The position numbers and the translations under genes were made by a program. The notes beneath the pieces were generated by a model. The model worked only from the letters and a program-made list of their open reading frames with translations. It did no database searches and had not been told where the DNA came from. Below, piece by piece: positions 35,585 to 47,551 of a stretch of DNA of 64,000 bases. Location of the stretch: contig CP085834.1 of NCBI GenBank assembly GCA_020809705.1, positions 2,542,001-2,606,000 on the forward strand, given 5' to 3'. Each line of letters opens with the position of its first letter. Position 1 is the stretch's first letter. The DNA is from Calonectria ilicicola (lineage: Eukaryota; Ascomycota; Sordariomycetes; Hypocreales; Nectriaceae).

Positions 35585-38578
35585 TTAATGTCCTTCATGT
35601 CTCCCTTCGGATTCTTCTCTGGCGCGAGGTATTATTGTTGTCAAATCCAATGGAGCTTTTGGGTTGACCTTGATCTGCTCGAAGTCTCTTTTGAGAACTC
35701 TCGCGAGATCTTTCATTTGGGACTCCATCATGCTAACGCGCAAGTGCTCTCTCTCTACTGCCGCTTCCAGATCAGAAGTTTCAAGAGAAGCGCCGTTCTG
35801 CACCATTAATCGCACAATTTCAGTGTACTTCTCTGTCCTTCCAGCATCCACATTCCCTTTCGCAAAGACACACAGTACGTGGCTTAGTAGTGAGCCCCAT
35901 ACAGTTGGAATCCCAGTCCTAGTCTTTCCTGTAGTCCCATTGGGATCAGCGCCGCCTTGAAGCAAAACCGAGACTACTTCTGCATTTGGGAACGAGTTCT
36001 CCATTGCATCCAAGAGTAGCGGCCAGGGATGGTGCGGGTGGTTGGGAGGATACACATCGTCGAGAGGCACCAACCCTTTGGTGGGCATTCGTGCCTTGAC
36101 ATATTCTGAGACGCCACATTTCACAGCAAGTGAAAGGAGGCTTGGACCACACATTTCACCACCTACTTGAAACTCCTTCAACCCTTCCATTTCGCACAGG
36201 AACGCTGGTGTGCACCCCTCTACCTGCCACCAAGGACATCTAGATGGTGTGCCGGAGATTTTTATTTGATCAAGCAAGTCGACCATATCATAAATGTGCT
36301 GTGGCTCCACACGACTGGCATGCCGCATGCACAGAAGTAGTGCCTTGTCGGCAAATGTAGGAGTCGATTTGTAGTAACGTAGAAGTTCTTTCGTTTTGAA
36401 TTCACACAGTTTGTGCAAGGCTACGTATGCAGCACATAGTTGCAGATGCGGATCAAAGTCGGAACCAGCTGCCCTGCAGAGATTGTTTTGTACATCAGGA
36501 CGGATGATGAATGATTTTACTGTCTCGTCCAAGTAGCGTGCTAGTGGACCATCAAGCAATGAAGCCTCAGCAGCTCTTTCACCTTTGTCAAACTCGATTA
36601 GTCCTTTGCATTGCACCATCACACGATCGCAAAGGGCCTCGATGCTAGCGTCCACGCTTTCTGGTGGTAGAGACTCTGTAGACAGCTCGATCGCAAATCT
36701 CGGATTGTCCTCCATGGCAAATGAGAGTAGCATAGCTGATGGTGGCTGTGCGCTTGACTCAATCAGTAGGAAGAGTCGCGCTACCTCTTTAAGATCAAGT
36801 TCAGCGAAGCGGTTGAGGATATCTTGGTACAGGTCCTCCAAGCGGGAAGGTAGCCCGTCTAGAATTTGCGTCAGCATAGAGGAGTCATCACCGTTGCGTA
36901 GGCCGAGGAGGATCAAATTGGTTGTGACGCGAGTCCACAAAAAGTTACCGGCGGCTTTAGTTACTATGCCATTGACGAGTTGATTCGTGAAATCGGGATC
37001 TCGAAGCCGAATTTCGAGAAATGCATCACTGGTTTCCAACTTTTCCGTTACATATGAAGTTACATAATCATGCGTGAGGTGGTGCATTTCAAGATGTGGT
37101 TGGCATTCAAAGTTTTTCTCGTAGATCGGTGACGAACGGCTCACAAAGCATATTTTGGTCTTGGTAGTGGTGATTACCTTTTTAAGGAAACATGCCAAGT
37201 CCCCATCTGGATTATCCAACTCATCCAGACCGTCAAGAAAAAGACAAATCTGGTGGGACTCGCTCAAAGCCTTGAGTGTGCTGAAGAGCAGTTCCTGAAG
37301 GTCTTGTTGAGTGAATTTGACCCAGGCGTCATCAAAAAGACATAGTGCCTGCCAGTGGATAGGGGATATTATTGAAACAACATCAGGGCATTTAATCAAG
37401 ATTTGAAAGAGAAGTGAGCGGAGCATTCCTTCTTTAGATATCGCTAGGCAGGTTCCTGGTGCATTGAAATAGAATTTCCCAATTATTGCAGTCTTTGCAG
37501 TCGTATTATTACGCAAGAACGGGGTGCATTGCACTTGGTTTCCATTGAGTCCATTTGATCGATGTGTGATGAATTTCATCAAGGTCGATTTTCCGGTCTG
37601 GTATTCGCCCGTGATCCAGTACAACGGTTGATCAGACTCTAGCCATTGGCAAAAGTCGATCCATGGTCGCTTTATAATTCCGGGTCGCTTAAAGATCAAG
37701 GAAAAGGCCATCTTATGAGCTTCAGGAACCTGTACCTCACTGTCCTTTGGTTCTCTGTACTGCTGCATGTCGAGGAAGCGCTTTATGAGATGGAACTTTC
37801 GGCCGTCTCGGACAACAGGCAAGGTAACGTCTTCGCCGTATATCTTCGCATTTGCATATATTGCATTAATCAAGTCGATCTGTAACCCAAAGAGCTGCAT
37901 AGTTGTATCGCCAGGAGCTTCAATAGGTGCCAGGCACTCGATTAATTTAAACCCAAACCCCTCTCCATAAGGCCAACCACTCGACTCCACCTCGAGTCTC
38001 TGGTGCCCTTCTGGGTCCACAAATTCAATAAGCTGCGTGATAAAGTTGTTTTGCTTTGTCAAAGATAATTGGCCATAAAGGCTGCCTATGGGTCAGCTAT
38101 GTACCACTGAAGACAAATGCAGAGAAGGCTCTAAGAGAGCTCACTTGATGAATGCGAGAAGAGTATTCACTAGATCTTGTTGTAGTTCTTCTAGCTCGTT
38201 CTTCAAAATGTCAACATTGACACTATCGTAAGCTTCCACCTCTTTTGAGAAACGGCGCAGTTGTCCAGCAAGTTGAACGCATGTTTGAGTCGTTTTGTAG
38301 ATGCCACCCGTTTCAGGCCCGATGGCATTTTCTCTTAAGGCTGTTGCAAACGCGCTCTCTAATTGCTCCAGTACTAGAGAAAGGCGATCAATCACGGCTG
38401 TTACTGTGGGGGAAACGGCGATTATTTCCCCGTCAGGCTGACTGGCATTTTCGACACAGTGGAGAACCTCTCGCCCCAGTTCTACAAAGTACAAGACTTT
38501 GGTAGCCTGGGCAAGGCCCACCATTATCTCAGCCATTGTGTGGTCAAGGTCAAATAGCTTGGGGGATGTTCTGTGCAT
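35585..38578 (-). CDS. NACHT-domain STAND NTPase (NLR-like) with ankyrin-like C-terminus
   Basis: Two exons (38578-38145 and 38081-35585) around a 63-base intron (GTGAGC..GGCAG) give 976 residues. Residues 1-145 form a helical N-terminal domain of a type common at the front of fungal STAND proteins. The NACHT core has a Walker A at about 303-311 (GEYQTGKST), Walker B at about 423-433 (ICLFLDGLDEL), a sensor-like KICFVSRSSP, and the GNFLWTRVTTNLILLGL segment. The C-terminal third has at least two ankyrin-like units (EVVSVLLQGGADPN and EIVRLMVQNGASLE). Fungal NLR-like proteins of this kind act in the cytoplasm in heterokaryon incompatibility or response to other organisms after ligand-triggered oligomerisation. 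No recognised cell-death effector domain is obvious at the N-terminus. It lies beside the Helitron and a gene-poor region, typical for this variable family. Confidence 0.9.
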
Positions 38579-39681
38579 GAGGAAAACCTCTTAGGCGGAA
38601 CCATTAAACTTATCGCCATTTGTGACTCAGAGGCGACAAGGGCAGGCAGAAAACAACAGATGACTACTTCAAACTCCGAGTGAGAAATGTGATTATATAA
38701 GTCGACCTAGCCAATCACAAGGATGCCACAGGTGGGAGTACAATACAGTGTGAATACAATCTTCCTCTGAGACCAAATTCAAGCACGTTGTCCCTTTTAA
38801 GTGCGGTAAGCCTCCACCCTAGTCATTTGAATTACATAAGCCACCAAAAGTTAGCATTTAATGTTTGGTGATTGGATAAGGGTCCCGTGATCGGCCAGGG
38901 TGGAGGTCTACCCCACGAGTAAAAGCTTTAACTATTTAGTACCCGCTACCAGTTAATCTATTTACCAACATGATATCACCACATCAAGAGTTAGAATCAC
39001 TATAAGCTCGTCAGTCGTGGGTATTTTAGTGACCTGTCCAGTTCAGTCTACAATGTCCCCTCGTAGTATAGATATGGATGGACCTTGAGAGAGTTTCTTC
39101 GTATCTCAGTAGCTGGATTTGTATACGTCGACCCCACTGGGCTATCAGATACTAGTAGGTCAAGTATAGGATATCATAAAGATCGCTATGGATGTTTTTG
39201 TCGACTAGTTGTGGACCTATAGTGTTTTGGGTGTCAAAGTTTAAATAGTGCGATGATTCAAAGCAAACGGAATCAGGTTAGAGTAGAGTCGTTGGTTGGC
39301 TATCTCGTCCGATCTAGGGATGCAAGGAATCTTTGATCAAGCAGCTTCTTTCAGCTAGCATTAGGGACTAAAGCAATAGGGGCCTAATTGTTCACTGGAT
39401 GCAATGCAAACAAAGCTGAGGCTGATCGGAACGTGTCCGATGGGCTAGGCTAGTTAGCCCATGCATGCATGGACATACGTACACAGCAGCGCACTTATGC
39501 ACGTGCACAGTTCTAACAAAACATCCGTGCAATGTATAAATCATCATTCTGACCGCCTATTCAGCCACACACCGCCAATTTATTTTGTCTCTAGTCGCAT
39601 AACAAAGCACCAAAAACCAGTATACACGCAGTCCTTGCGGGATTATCATACCACGAGAAACGCCAATCTGTTATCCCCGAT
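38579..39681. other. Intergenic, 1.1 kb
   Basis: Upstream of the NACHT gene. No gene or clear transposon feature was recognised. Confidence 0.45.
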
Positions 39682-40488
39682 TCAATTATTAGTATCCCAT
39701 GCCATTTCGAAAAAAGTCTGATCCCCATTCTCATCAAGGCCAGGTGGCGCAAGACCAGAGCCTTGCTGATGGTGGGATCCTAGCGTGTGAGGCCAAGCAT
39801 GTGCTTCCAGAGAGTCGGTTTGCCTGGAGTCTTGGACAGTTTCATGCACCGCGTCCTGGGCAGCGCGGTCTTGAATAACAATGCTATTCATGGGCTCATG
39901 ACGCACAGAAGTGGATAGAGTGACGAATGAAGGGACGGTCGAGTCACGGTCAGGCTCGGGGATGGGCTCTGAGCCAATAGTCGTTTCTGGCCTGGAGAAC
40001 ACGCCCACGTACTTTCGAAATAGGCGCAAGGCGAGAGTCACGGGCACCCTGCTTTGGTCGGGGGTTTCTAGTTGTTCCTCGTCCGATAGTCGTTCTAGGG
40101 CCTCCAAAATGTCCTGAGGGGGATCTCTCGCTCGCTGCAGAAGCTGCTGGCTGGTCGGATTGTGCAGGAACAGCGGCTCAACACCGGGGCGAACAATCTT
40201 ACATATGGCAATCCACTGGTGTCTATAGGATCTGTAATGGCGGAGGTGGGTAATCGCGATTTTGTCAAGCTGTGTTTCGGTGAGATGGGCAACATTCTGG
40301 CATTGGCCATCTCCGCAGTTACACGTGTGTTTGTGTTTGATGTGCTGCCTGCAAGGTCGCACGTCAGAACGTGAGACTAGATATTCAGCGATCCGCTCAC
40401 CTACTTGAGAGCATTCATCTTCTTCTTCACAGTAGAACAACTTCGTGGTAAGTCTAGGGCGTCGGGCCAAGCAGTTTTGATAGGGCAA
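39682..40488 (-). pseudogene. Hypothetical Cys/His-containing protein, probably broken
   Basis: An open frame of 268 codons reads LFYCEEEDECSQVGERIAEYL, then CRQHIKHKHTCNCGDGQCQNVAHLTE, HLRHYRSYRHQWIAICKIVRPG and a Pro/Gln-rich tail. The Cys/His spacing looks like a zinc-binding element seen in some fungal DNA-binding proteins, but I cannot name the family. No ATG fits: the frame opens with TTG at 40488, while the nearest ATG (40511, MAVSDRFSCPIKTAWP) is in another frame and stops after about 35 codons. No intron with good splice sites joins them, so a frameshift is likely. Expression is uncertain. Confidence 0.4.
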
Positions 40489-41051
40489 CTGAAACGATCG
40501 GAAACAGCCATGGTTGCGAGTTGCTTGTCTCAGTAAGATCGCGTAGAGAGCCGTCGTCAGGTTGCTGTTGCTCCTCTGATTTCGTCACACGTTTCGGCTC
40601 GCTGCGTCGTTGCATGTTCCTCACCGTTAGACAGAGGATTGGCTTGCTGGAGCTGACTCTGATTGCGCCCAAGCTCAACAACAGAAAACAAAAGAACACG
40701 CGCCGGCGTTTGCGGGGGATGTGAGATGACTGGAGCTATGCAGGGGCCATGCACTAAGTGATCAAACGGACAAATCGAACTCAATTCAAGTCAATGTCGA
40801 AATAGCATTGTTGCTCGCCAAAAAATAATCGCAAAGAACGGACTCGTGATTTTTAGGCAAGGCGCTGCGCTGGATTCTTCAAATCAAATTCCCCCTTCTT
40901 CTCCAACTTTTTTACCATTTTCCGTCTCTGCTTGTTCGACATCAGCCCCTGAACGCCATTCGCCTTAGTGGTGGGGCGTCGGGGCAACGGATTTCCGGTC
41001 CTCTTATTGGTTGCTCTTCGCCAGTCTCCGCTCGACACCTTGACCGCTGAG

Positions 41052-41067
41052 TGTCAAAATTTTGACA
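41052..41067. repeat. Perfect 16-base palindrome
   Basis: TGTCAAAATTTTGACA is its own reverse complement. It could be a protein-binding site or a chance palindrome; no flanking gene explains it. Confidence 0.6.
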
Positions 41068-44000
41068 GTTGTAAAATAATGTCAGTGATAATTTGTTGCT
41101 TCACTTTATCCAATCATATGCTTGCAGCAATGGCCAAGTCGAATCTCCATATTGCGGCCGGTCGGCTCCCTTCTTCTTTGTCACCATTCACCATTCCATC
41201 CAACGCCTTGTTAAGCAGACACTGAATGTAGGTCGTGTGTGGTGAGACACAAGTTGGAACACCCAAGACACCAAGACTCACCATACCATACTGTCCTGCG
41301 AGCGGGGAACCATAACTCTGTATTGCCTACTGTCGACAAGTTGCAGAGTGTAGAAAATATAGGGGCGAACGTAGTTCAGGGTAGGCAAGAAAAAGGGTGC
41401 TCGCGGGAATCGACATCATGGATAGCAAGGACAACACAGGTGGCACAACGCTCCTTACAACCCAGAAATTGGACAAAATGTGCGTCAAGATGAAGCTCGA
41501 CATGGTCGGCCACGCTGATATAGTACCACCAGGACATCCCGAATGAATGCTGATGCTGAGCAGACGCATAGCTTGTTGCATCGCTATTTGAATGGAGAGG
41601 GCCAGCCACGGTTCCAAGACCGCTTTGTGATGGGGTTGCCGCCAAGAGACCATCAGGAACATCTGTACAGAGCTATCCGCAGAGTCGATGAGGCCATCAT
41701 GAACCCGGATTCGGTCGGATGATTAGCCAAGAATGACATGGCATGCAACCAGCCTCCGACAACTGTCCAGGATGCTCGGCAGCACTAGACATTGGGCGAT
41801 CTCGACAACATTGCCAAAGATGTATGCGTAGGGGTACCGCCTCACACTTGTGGAATACGGTTTGTTGGGGGTTGGAGAGAAAGGAGAAGACGGCGGCCGT
41901 TACCAGGAGCCATGGTTTGATTTGAGAGGGAAGGACTTCATAAAGATAGGCAGGTCAATAAAAGAGTGTGTTGGATCCCGTGTACAAGCAAGCCATCGAA
42001 ATCAGGCCTGACTTTGAAGACTGTCAGAGTGGAATGCTTCAGTGATGCCTGAGGTGCGTTCGACGCATGACAGCTCTCTGGCGTGTAAATTTTGGTGAGC
42101 AGAGTCAAAGAATCTTGCAGCAACAAGGCGGCAAGGTTGTGGATGAGTGGGCGATTCGGAGGGTGCCTTTGCTTTATGTTTCTCAAGTCGACACGGCCAT
42201 GGAGTAAAGATGGAGTAAAGATGACGAAGGGCACAACCAACGCTAACAAGACCCACAATACTACATAAGGCCCATGCACCCACGGCGCCTTCACGTGTAC
42301 ATAATTGGCTAGTTGCAGGATCCTGGAGCCCAACCCTGCGCTTTGTCGAGGGTCAAACAGTCGAAATTGCACAAGGTCGCTTGGACCAGCCTTGCAACAG
42401 CCCTCGACCTCGACCTCGCTGTTCGGCACTGAGGATGATTTTGAAATACGTACTTCGGTATTCTACAAACTTCCACCTCTTTCCTCAGCCTGACACACTC
42501 AACCCCGTCAAGGAGTGTTTGGCCCACGCCCTGCGCCTCCGCATGACCCACAGTGTACGTGATCCCAGAACCTGCCTGGTCGCAATATTCGGCAACGGTC
42601 AAGTTGAAGCCAGTTATTTTGCCAAGTCATCATTTGTTCATCTGGATACACATCTCGGGGTGGATACAAAGAATGTGAGACGGTAAGCGTGAATGAGTGA
42701 ATGGTTGGCTGATGAGCAAAGCAGCAAGTTGCGGAGAATTCAATCCTTTGGATATCAGCTCACGACTTTGGGTCAGAGTGGGGAGTGTGGAAGTGCTCAA
42801 TGAAAGGGAGTAAGGGGCCGCCTGACCGGATCTCATGTACGTATCTTGACTTACAGGGACTAGGGATCGCAAAGGAACTAGCCCGTGCTGTGTTGCTGCT
42901 GTTTTCTTGTGCTCGTTCCGACGCTGATTGCCGCCCGGGACCCACCCCTGGCCTGTGCGTACCATTGGGGGCTGCCGTCACCAACTGGCCACGGGCTCTT
43001 GGGCTCGTAGACGCTAGTACAGTCCTCTGTACCGTCTGTAAATACCCTAGCCCCACCCTCAAACCAACCCTGCTTAGACTGGCATTAGCATCATGCCAGT
43101 TTCCCAGTGGGGCGAACGCGAAAGACCAATTCACAGCCTCCCTCTCTCCGCAGGGGCTGGAATCATCTGTTGCGCCTCAGTTATGTAGCATCGCTTGGTT
43201 GTGTAACGGGATGCGTGTTCACGAATTAAGTAGGTCCTTCTGGAAATGTACACTCAAGATTTTCTCCAAACAAGTGTCTTGGTTTTGTGTATTCTCTCTG
43301 TAAATTGATGCGTCTTTCGCAAATCGCTCAATCTGTGACAATTCACCCAGGGTCTGTTTGGAATCTCCAGTCGCATGGCGCTGATTGGAGCGGTCGTGCC
43401 GCACACTCCGGCTTAATTTGAAAATCTCAGCCCGCGTACAAGGCGGTTTTAGTCCCTAGAGACCCATCAGAGTGAAAGGCGTATTGTTGTGTGTGACTTC
43501 CTACACCGCTATCAAAATGCAAGGCCGTCTGGTCACATCGTCGCCCGCCAAGTCACCACTCGAAAGAAATTTTGCAGTTAAATGTATATTCACACACGCA
43601 TGCTTGTGCACATACATGCGCTCGCACATTGGGCCAGGCCCCGGCGTGTCTCATGTTGATCTCCTTTTTCCTAAGCAAGCGCCAGACGGTTCTTTGCCTT
43701 GAACCGGCGGGCTCACCGCACCAATCGCAATAAAGCCCACCAAGCCGATGTGCCCAAAGGATAGCATTTCTTGCCCAATTTTTAGATACCGCCTTTACTC
43801 CTTACCGCACAAATGAACATGAGTGAAAGATGGCATCGCTAAAATAACTAATTTAATTCATTGTTTTGACTGTCATATTACTCGTCATCATGGATGCTCG
43901 AAGTCTCGCGCACCCATTTAATCGTCGGGCGCCCGGGCCCGTCCAACACGAGGAGGCGAGTCAGTATCTGCACGCACTCGTCATGGCTTTAAAAACCTTG

Positions 44001-44163
44001 CATTTTTGTTTCTACGCGCGTGCCGACTTTCTGGATCTGTCTGCCCCAGCCGATGGCTGTATTAGGGTGTCCCATGGATATGAAGGCTTAGGCAGACGGT
44101 GTGCCCTGCCTGATGCGTGTTGCTTCGTCGTTTCCCTCCCTGCACGCTTTTTGTGGAGGTACT

Positions 44164-44315
44164 TCGTATCCCCTTCAAGGTGCGGAAGCAGCGGCTACTT
44201 CGCCACTCACTTTTGATCCAATCAGAGAACTGTATGATCGACATATTGCTATCCTATTACATTAAAAAAAATCTGGCATAGTAGATGCTGCTTTTGCATA
44301 TTGAAGGGGATACGA
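44164..44315. repeat. Fold-back element with 29-base inverted arms
   Basis: The left arm 44164-44192 starts TCGTATCCCCTTCAA and ends AAGCAGC. The reverse complement of 44287-44315 matches it at 25 of 29 positions. The arms enclose about 94 bases. A shorter match (GTGGA) continues outside the arms with a small gap. This is the form of a small non-autonomous inverted-repeat transposon (MITE). No clear target-site duplication was seen. Confidence 0.6.
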
Positions 44316-44650
44316 CTTCCACGCGAGTGGGAAACTGCTACTCCACTAACATTGTGGCGCTTCACCCCCTCGCTTTGATGATCTCGTTGAGTCTGAACTT
44401 AGGTAAACTAATTAAAGCATCGGGGTTGTTTAATAAGAAATAAAAATTAAATTTTTATATTATTAAAAAAAGAGCCTTCTAATTTTCAATAATTAATTTG
44501 ATTGAATTTTGTAATATTTCCAAAAAAGAATATATATATCCATCTTTATTAAGATCTTATAAAATAACACTTACATGCATTATTTGTTCATAAGGTACTC
44601 AGATATATTAATACGGAAAGCCTAAAATATCTATGGAATTTATGCAAGTC

Positions 44651-45867
44651 TCAGTGACCATCGGTGCTTCCAATCAGAGGGCTTGCAGACTGCATAACCT
44701 TGACGAACTCTTTCGGTGCATCTTCAGCATAAAACTGGGTTCCACTTTGTCTGCTCCTGGTAATGACGTCAATGGCATATGGGAACATCTCCTTCTCATA
44801 TTCGACAATGGCCTCCTGTGCAACACCGAATTCTTTCAGCTTCTGGGTGAGAATAATGGTGTCGCGCATGGCACAGTTTACCCCATCACCAACGTAGGGA
44901 GTAGTGACATGAGCTGCGTCTCCAACCAAAGTTACGCCAGGGACCGATGTCCAGTTCAACAACTCAGTCGGCATATAGTTCATATGCCAATATCGAAACG
45001 GGCCCTCGCTATTTTTGATGATGTCCTGAAGGCCTGTTGCATAGGATCCAAAATATTCTTTTTGAAGCATGAACCGTTTTACAGCGTCAGCATCGTCCAA
45101 GTCGATGGCAGCCTTATCCCAGAAGTCCTGGGGTACCTCAAGTCCCATATCAACTCGGTAATGGCCATCGCCCTGGCGAGAGTTGAACATGTGCTTTCCT
45201 TGGCCCATGGCAACCATGGAGCCTTGCTTGCACCACGACTGCATTGTATCGTAAAATGGGTTACCTGGCCGAATTTTACTCATAATGTAACTATGGCCGG
45301 CGTACTTGGGTTGCGCGGAAGTAACCTGACTATGAGTTAGGATAGAAAAAGCGGTTAAGAATAAGGATCACTTACTAGTGGTCGTATCTTACTGAAAGTT
45401 CCATCAGCTCCAACAACGAGATCGAAACCAGAGGCTGTGCTCCCATCGGTAAATGAAAGGACCACCTGACCGTTCTCGTCTCTCACAGCACTGGCGATTT
45501 CTTTAGACCAGATGATTTTCTGAGGCGGGATGTTGGTCTGCAAAACGTTGCGCAGCTGCCAGCGGTCGATTTCTGGAGCATCGCGACCCTCTCCCCAAGA
45601 AAGCAAATGCTCGCCATGATGGTTATAAAGAAGATGAATAGTTGCATCGCCATCTCTAGAATTCTTCTTGAATTCGTCAAAGACGCCGGCCTCCTTCATG
45701 ACTCGCTGTCCACTACCGACGTGAAGGTCTAAACAGCCTCCACGGGGTGCCTCGCTCTCCTTTCCACGTTCATAAATGATGTAATCAACAATGCCATTCT
45801 TTTCGAGCAGAGCTCCTAGTGAGAGCCCGGCCGGACCACCTCCGACGATTGCGATCTTTGGTGCCAT
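44651..45867 (-). CDS. FAD-dependent aromatic monooxygenase (TetX/salicylate-hydroxylase-like)
   Basis: Two exons (45867-45376 and 45325-44651) around a 50-base intron (GTAAGT..GTCAG with a CCTAAC branch site) give 388 residues. The N-terminal Rossmann motif IAIVGGGPAGLSLG binds the ADP part of FAD. RGGCLDLHVGSG, DLVVGADG and the second FAD motif LVGDAAH (about 299-303) identify a group A flavoprotein hydroxylase that uses NAD(P)H and oxygen to hydroxylate a phenolic or similar substrate. It is cytoplasmic, with no signal peptide or anchor. It is the first of seven co-located catabolic genes, and a CGG-N8-CGG element lies about 210 bases upstream of its start. A ring-hydroxylating step that prepares substrate for the neighbouring ring-cleavage enzyme is the natural inference; the substrate is unknown. 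Confidence 0.92.
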
Positions 45868-46076
45868 ATTGTGATATTGTTGCGTTGCGTTGCGTTGCTG
45901 AAGTTAATGAATTGGAATGCTGGTGGGCTGAGCTAGTGTTGATTGAGATGAACCAATTTTAGAAAGCGCAACAATACCAATAAATACGAGAAATTACTTC
46001 GATTGGAATACCTGTATTGACTGTCGTGGTAATAGAATGGTGGGGATTGTCTGTGGAGAAAGCGGGAGCTCACAAT

Positions 46077-46089
46077 GGAGTTAAGGCGG
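46077..46089 (+). promoter_or_regulatory. Cluster operator candidate, copy 1
   Basis: GGAGTTAAGGCGG matches the last 13 bases of the 15-base element GCGGAGTTAAGGCGG found upstream of the other cluster genes; the two preceding bases differ. It lies about 210 bases upstream of the FAD monooxygenase start. Confidence 0.6.
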
Positions 46090-46485
46090 AAGCGGGCGGG
46101 AGAAAGCGTCTGGGGTATTGTGGGGTAACAGAACTGCGGAAAGTCAAAAGATATCATAGTCACGGGGCTGGAGTTTGCATTGGCCACAAATTGAAGGCGA
46201 GATTTTACACCGCAATAGGACGTTTGCCGGTACCCATGCGTCTACGTGTATGATAACAGTTATTGGACAATGATGCGTGCGTCATAGGTAATACATACAC
46301 ATATCAAAACACTCTACACCTATCTGCATCAGCCCACGTCATCATCCCACGTAATCAGCATCATCATAAGGAAAAAGAAAAGTTTCATTTTGGAGACCTA
46401 TGCCAGTTGAAAATGTTGACTTGGTAGTGTTCAGATTGAAGAGTAGCTAAATCATACTACATCTAACCAAATCAAGACTTGACAG

Positions 46486-47130
46486 CTAAGCTACCTCTGA
46501 TGCCTTAAAATCAGACTCCTTGAAGTAAATAGAATTCTCCCAGCGTGATTGCCTCCATCCAATTACCGGCCGTTTCTTCAGGTTTGCCTCGTCCTCCCCG
46601 CTCCTGAGCCTGGCAATCCAGTCGTCGATAACAATGTCTACGCCAATTGGATTATTAGCGTACTCCTCGGTCGACATGAACTGCCGAGCCTCCTCTGCAG
46701 TGTCAAAATTGTCCACCTGCATTTCGAATTCATTGCCATCAGGGTCAAAATAATACATGCTGGTGCTCATGCCATGGTTGACAGGCCAGTGAGGCAGGAT
46801 TCCGTGTGCCTTCTTCTGCTCATAGCTAGTGGCCAAATCGGCTAGGGTGGGAAGCGTGAAGGCAATGTGATAAATAGTTGCTGCCTTGGGTTTATTTTCA
46901 ACAACTTGGTGACTGGGATTGGAGACAATGACCAAGCGATGATGCTCGTCGTCAAAGGCAATAAAGGCAGCCCGCTCATCGCGGAGTACGATACGGCCTC
47001 CAAAGAATGCCAGGTGCCATTTTACCATGGCATCGAATTTCTCGGGGGTAGTTCGCAGTCCAAAGTGACCAATTCTAATCGGGCTAATGAGTTTCTCATA
47101 TTCGCCGAGTCCAGAAGAGTTGGTAGTCAT
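46486..47130 (-). CDS. Extradiol-type ring-cleavage dioxygenase of the VOC/glyoxalase superfamily
   Basis: A single-exon frame gives 214 residues from the ATG at 47130 (MTTNSSGLGEYEKL); an in-frame ATG at 47169 would add 13 residues but begins inside likely leader sequence. Metal-ligand motifs typical of VOC dioxygenases are present: RIGHFGLRTTP (His22), TIYHIAFTLPTL, and MYYFDPDGNEFEMQVD, giving the His-His-Glu triad. The sequence is like fungal proteins labelled biphenyl-2,3-diol 1,2-dioxygenase, which open catecholic rings next to the hydroxyls using Fe(II), but a glyoxalase or isomerase activity cannot be excluded by eye. The gene is divergent from the carboxylesterase and shares a 421-base promoter region containing a CGG-N8-CGG element. 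Confidence 0.85.
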   Translation of the reverse strand: MTTNSSGLGEYEKLISPIRIGHFGLRTTPEKFDAMVKWHLAFFGGRIVLRDERAAFIAFDDEHHRLVIVSNPSHQVVENKPKAATIYHIAFTLPTLADLATSYEQKKAHGILPHWPVNHGMSTSMYYFDPDGNEFEMQVDNFDTAEEARQFMSTEEYANNPIGVDIVIDDWIARLRSGEDEANLKKRPVIGWRQSRWENSIYFKESDFKASEVA

Positions 47131-47336
47131 TTTGTGAATGTTGGAGTCTGAGATAATTATGCAGTGCAAAAACGAGTAAAATGCAACACCAAGAGCGTTA
47201 TGGATGTGGAATAATTGAGTGGAACCTCTCCAATTTTATTCTCAAGAGATCAGGCCGTTTTTGACTATCATCCAGGTATACTATGCCAACCATCTTTGTG
47301 TTTTGCTTTGGAGATATCCGCTAGCGGTGTGGTAAT

Positions 47337-47351
47337 GCGGAGATTAGGCGG
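47337..47351 (+). promoter_or_regulatory. Cluster operator candidate, copy 2
   Basis: GCGGAGATTAGGCGG differs from the consensus GCGGAGTTAAGGCGG at two central positions and keeps the CGG-N8-CGG spacing. It is centred between the divergent starts of the VOC dioxygenase (47130) and the carboxylesterase (47552), so it could serve both. Confidence 0.65.
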
Positions 47352-47551
47352 GTGAGAGCCGGTTTGGGTGCGGAATTGCCGCCATCAATGCTCCACGCAA
47401 AGCTAGCTTACACAATCCTACTTGAAATTATTCGAACCAAAAAAAAGGTCCATGGTCCATTTTATCTCCCAAAATCCACTTTTGAAATCCCATCTCGTAT
47501 CCTGGATCTGATTTGTGAACTAACATACATCATCTCATCTTCAACATCACC

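Larger units (their letters stand above)
40512..44650. other. Gene-poor region, 4.1 kb
   Basis: Many overlapping open frames of 60-170 codons occur on both strands (for example 42309-43303), but none shows a domain, plausible start or splice pattern, and they overlap one another. G+C is moderate until about 44.4 kb, where a short A+T-rich stretch (44440-44560) precedes the FAD monooxygenase 3' end. A 16-base perfect palindrome and a fold-back repeat are listed separately. Confidence 0.5.

Noticed and set aside
40853..41038. Small basic open frame (SNKQRRKMVKKLEKKG), minus strand
   Set aside because: Protein-like composition but only 61 codons, no homology recognised and no neighbouring exon found; not enough to call a gene.
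42309..43303. Several 95-170 codon frames on both strands
   Set aside because: Mutually overlapping, no domains, no consistent splice sites.
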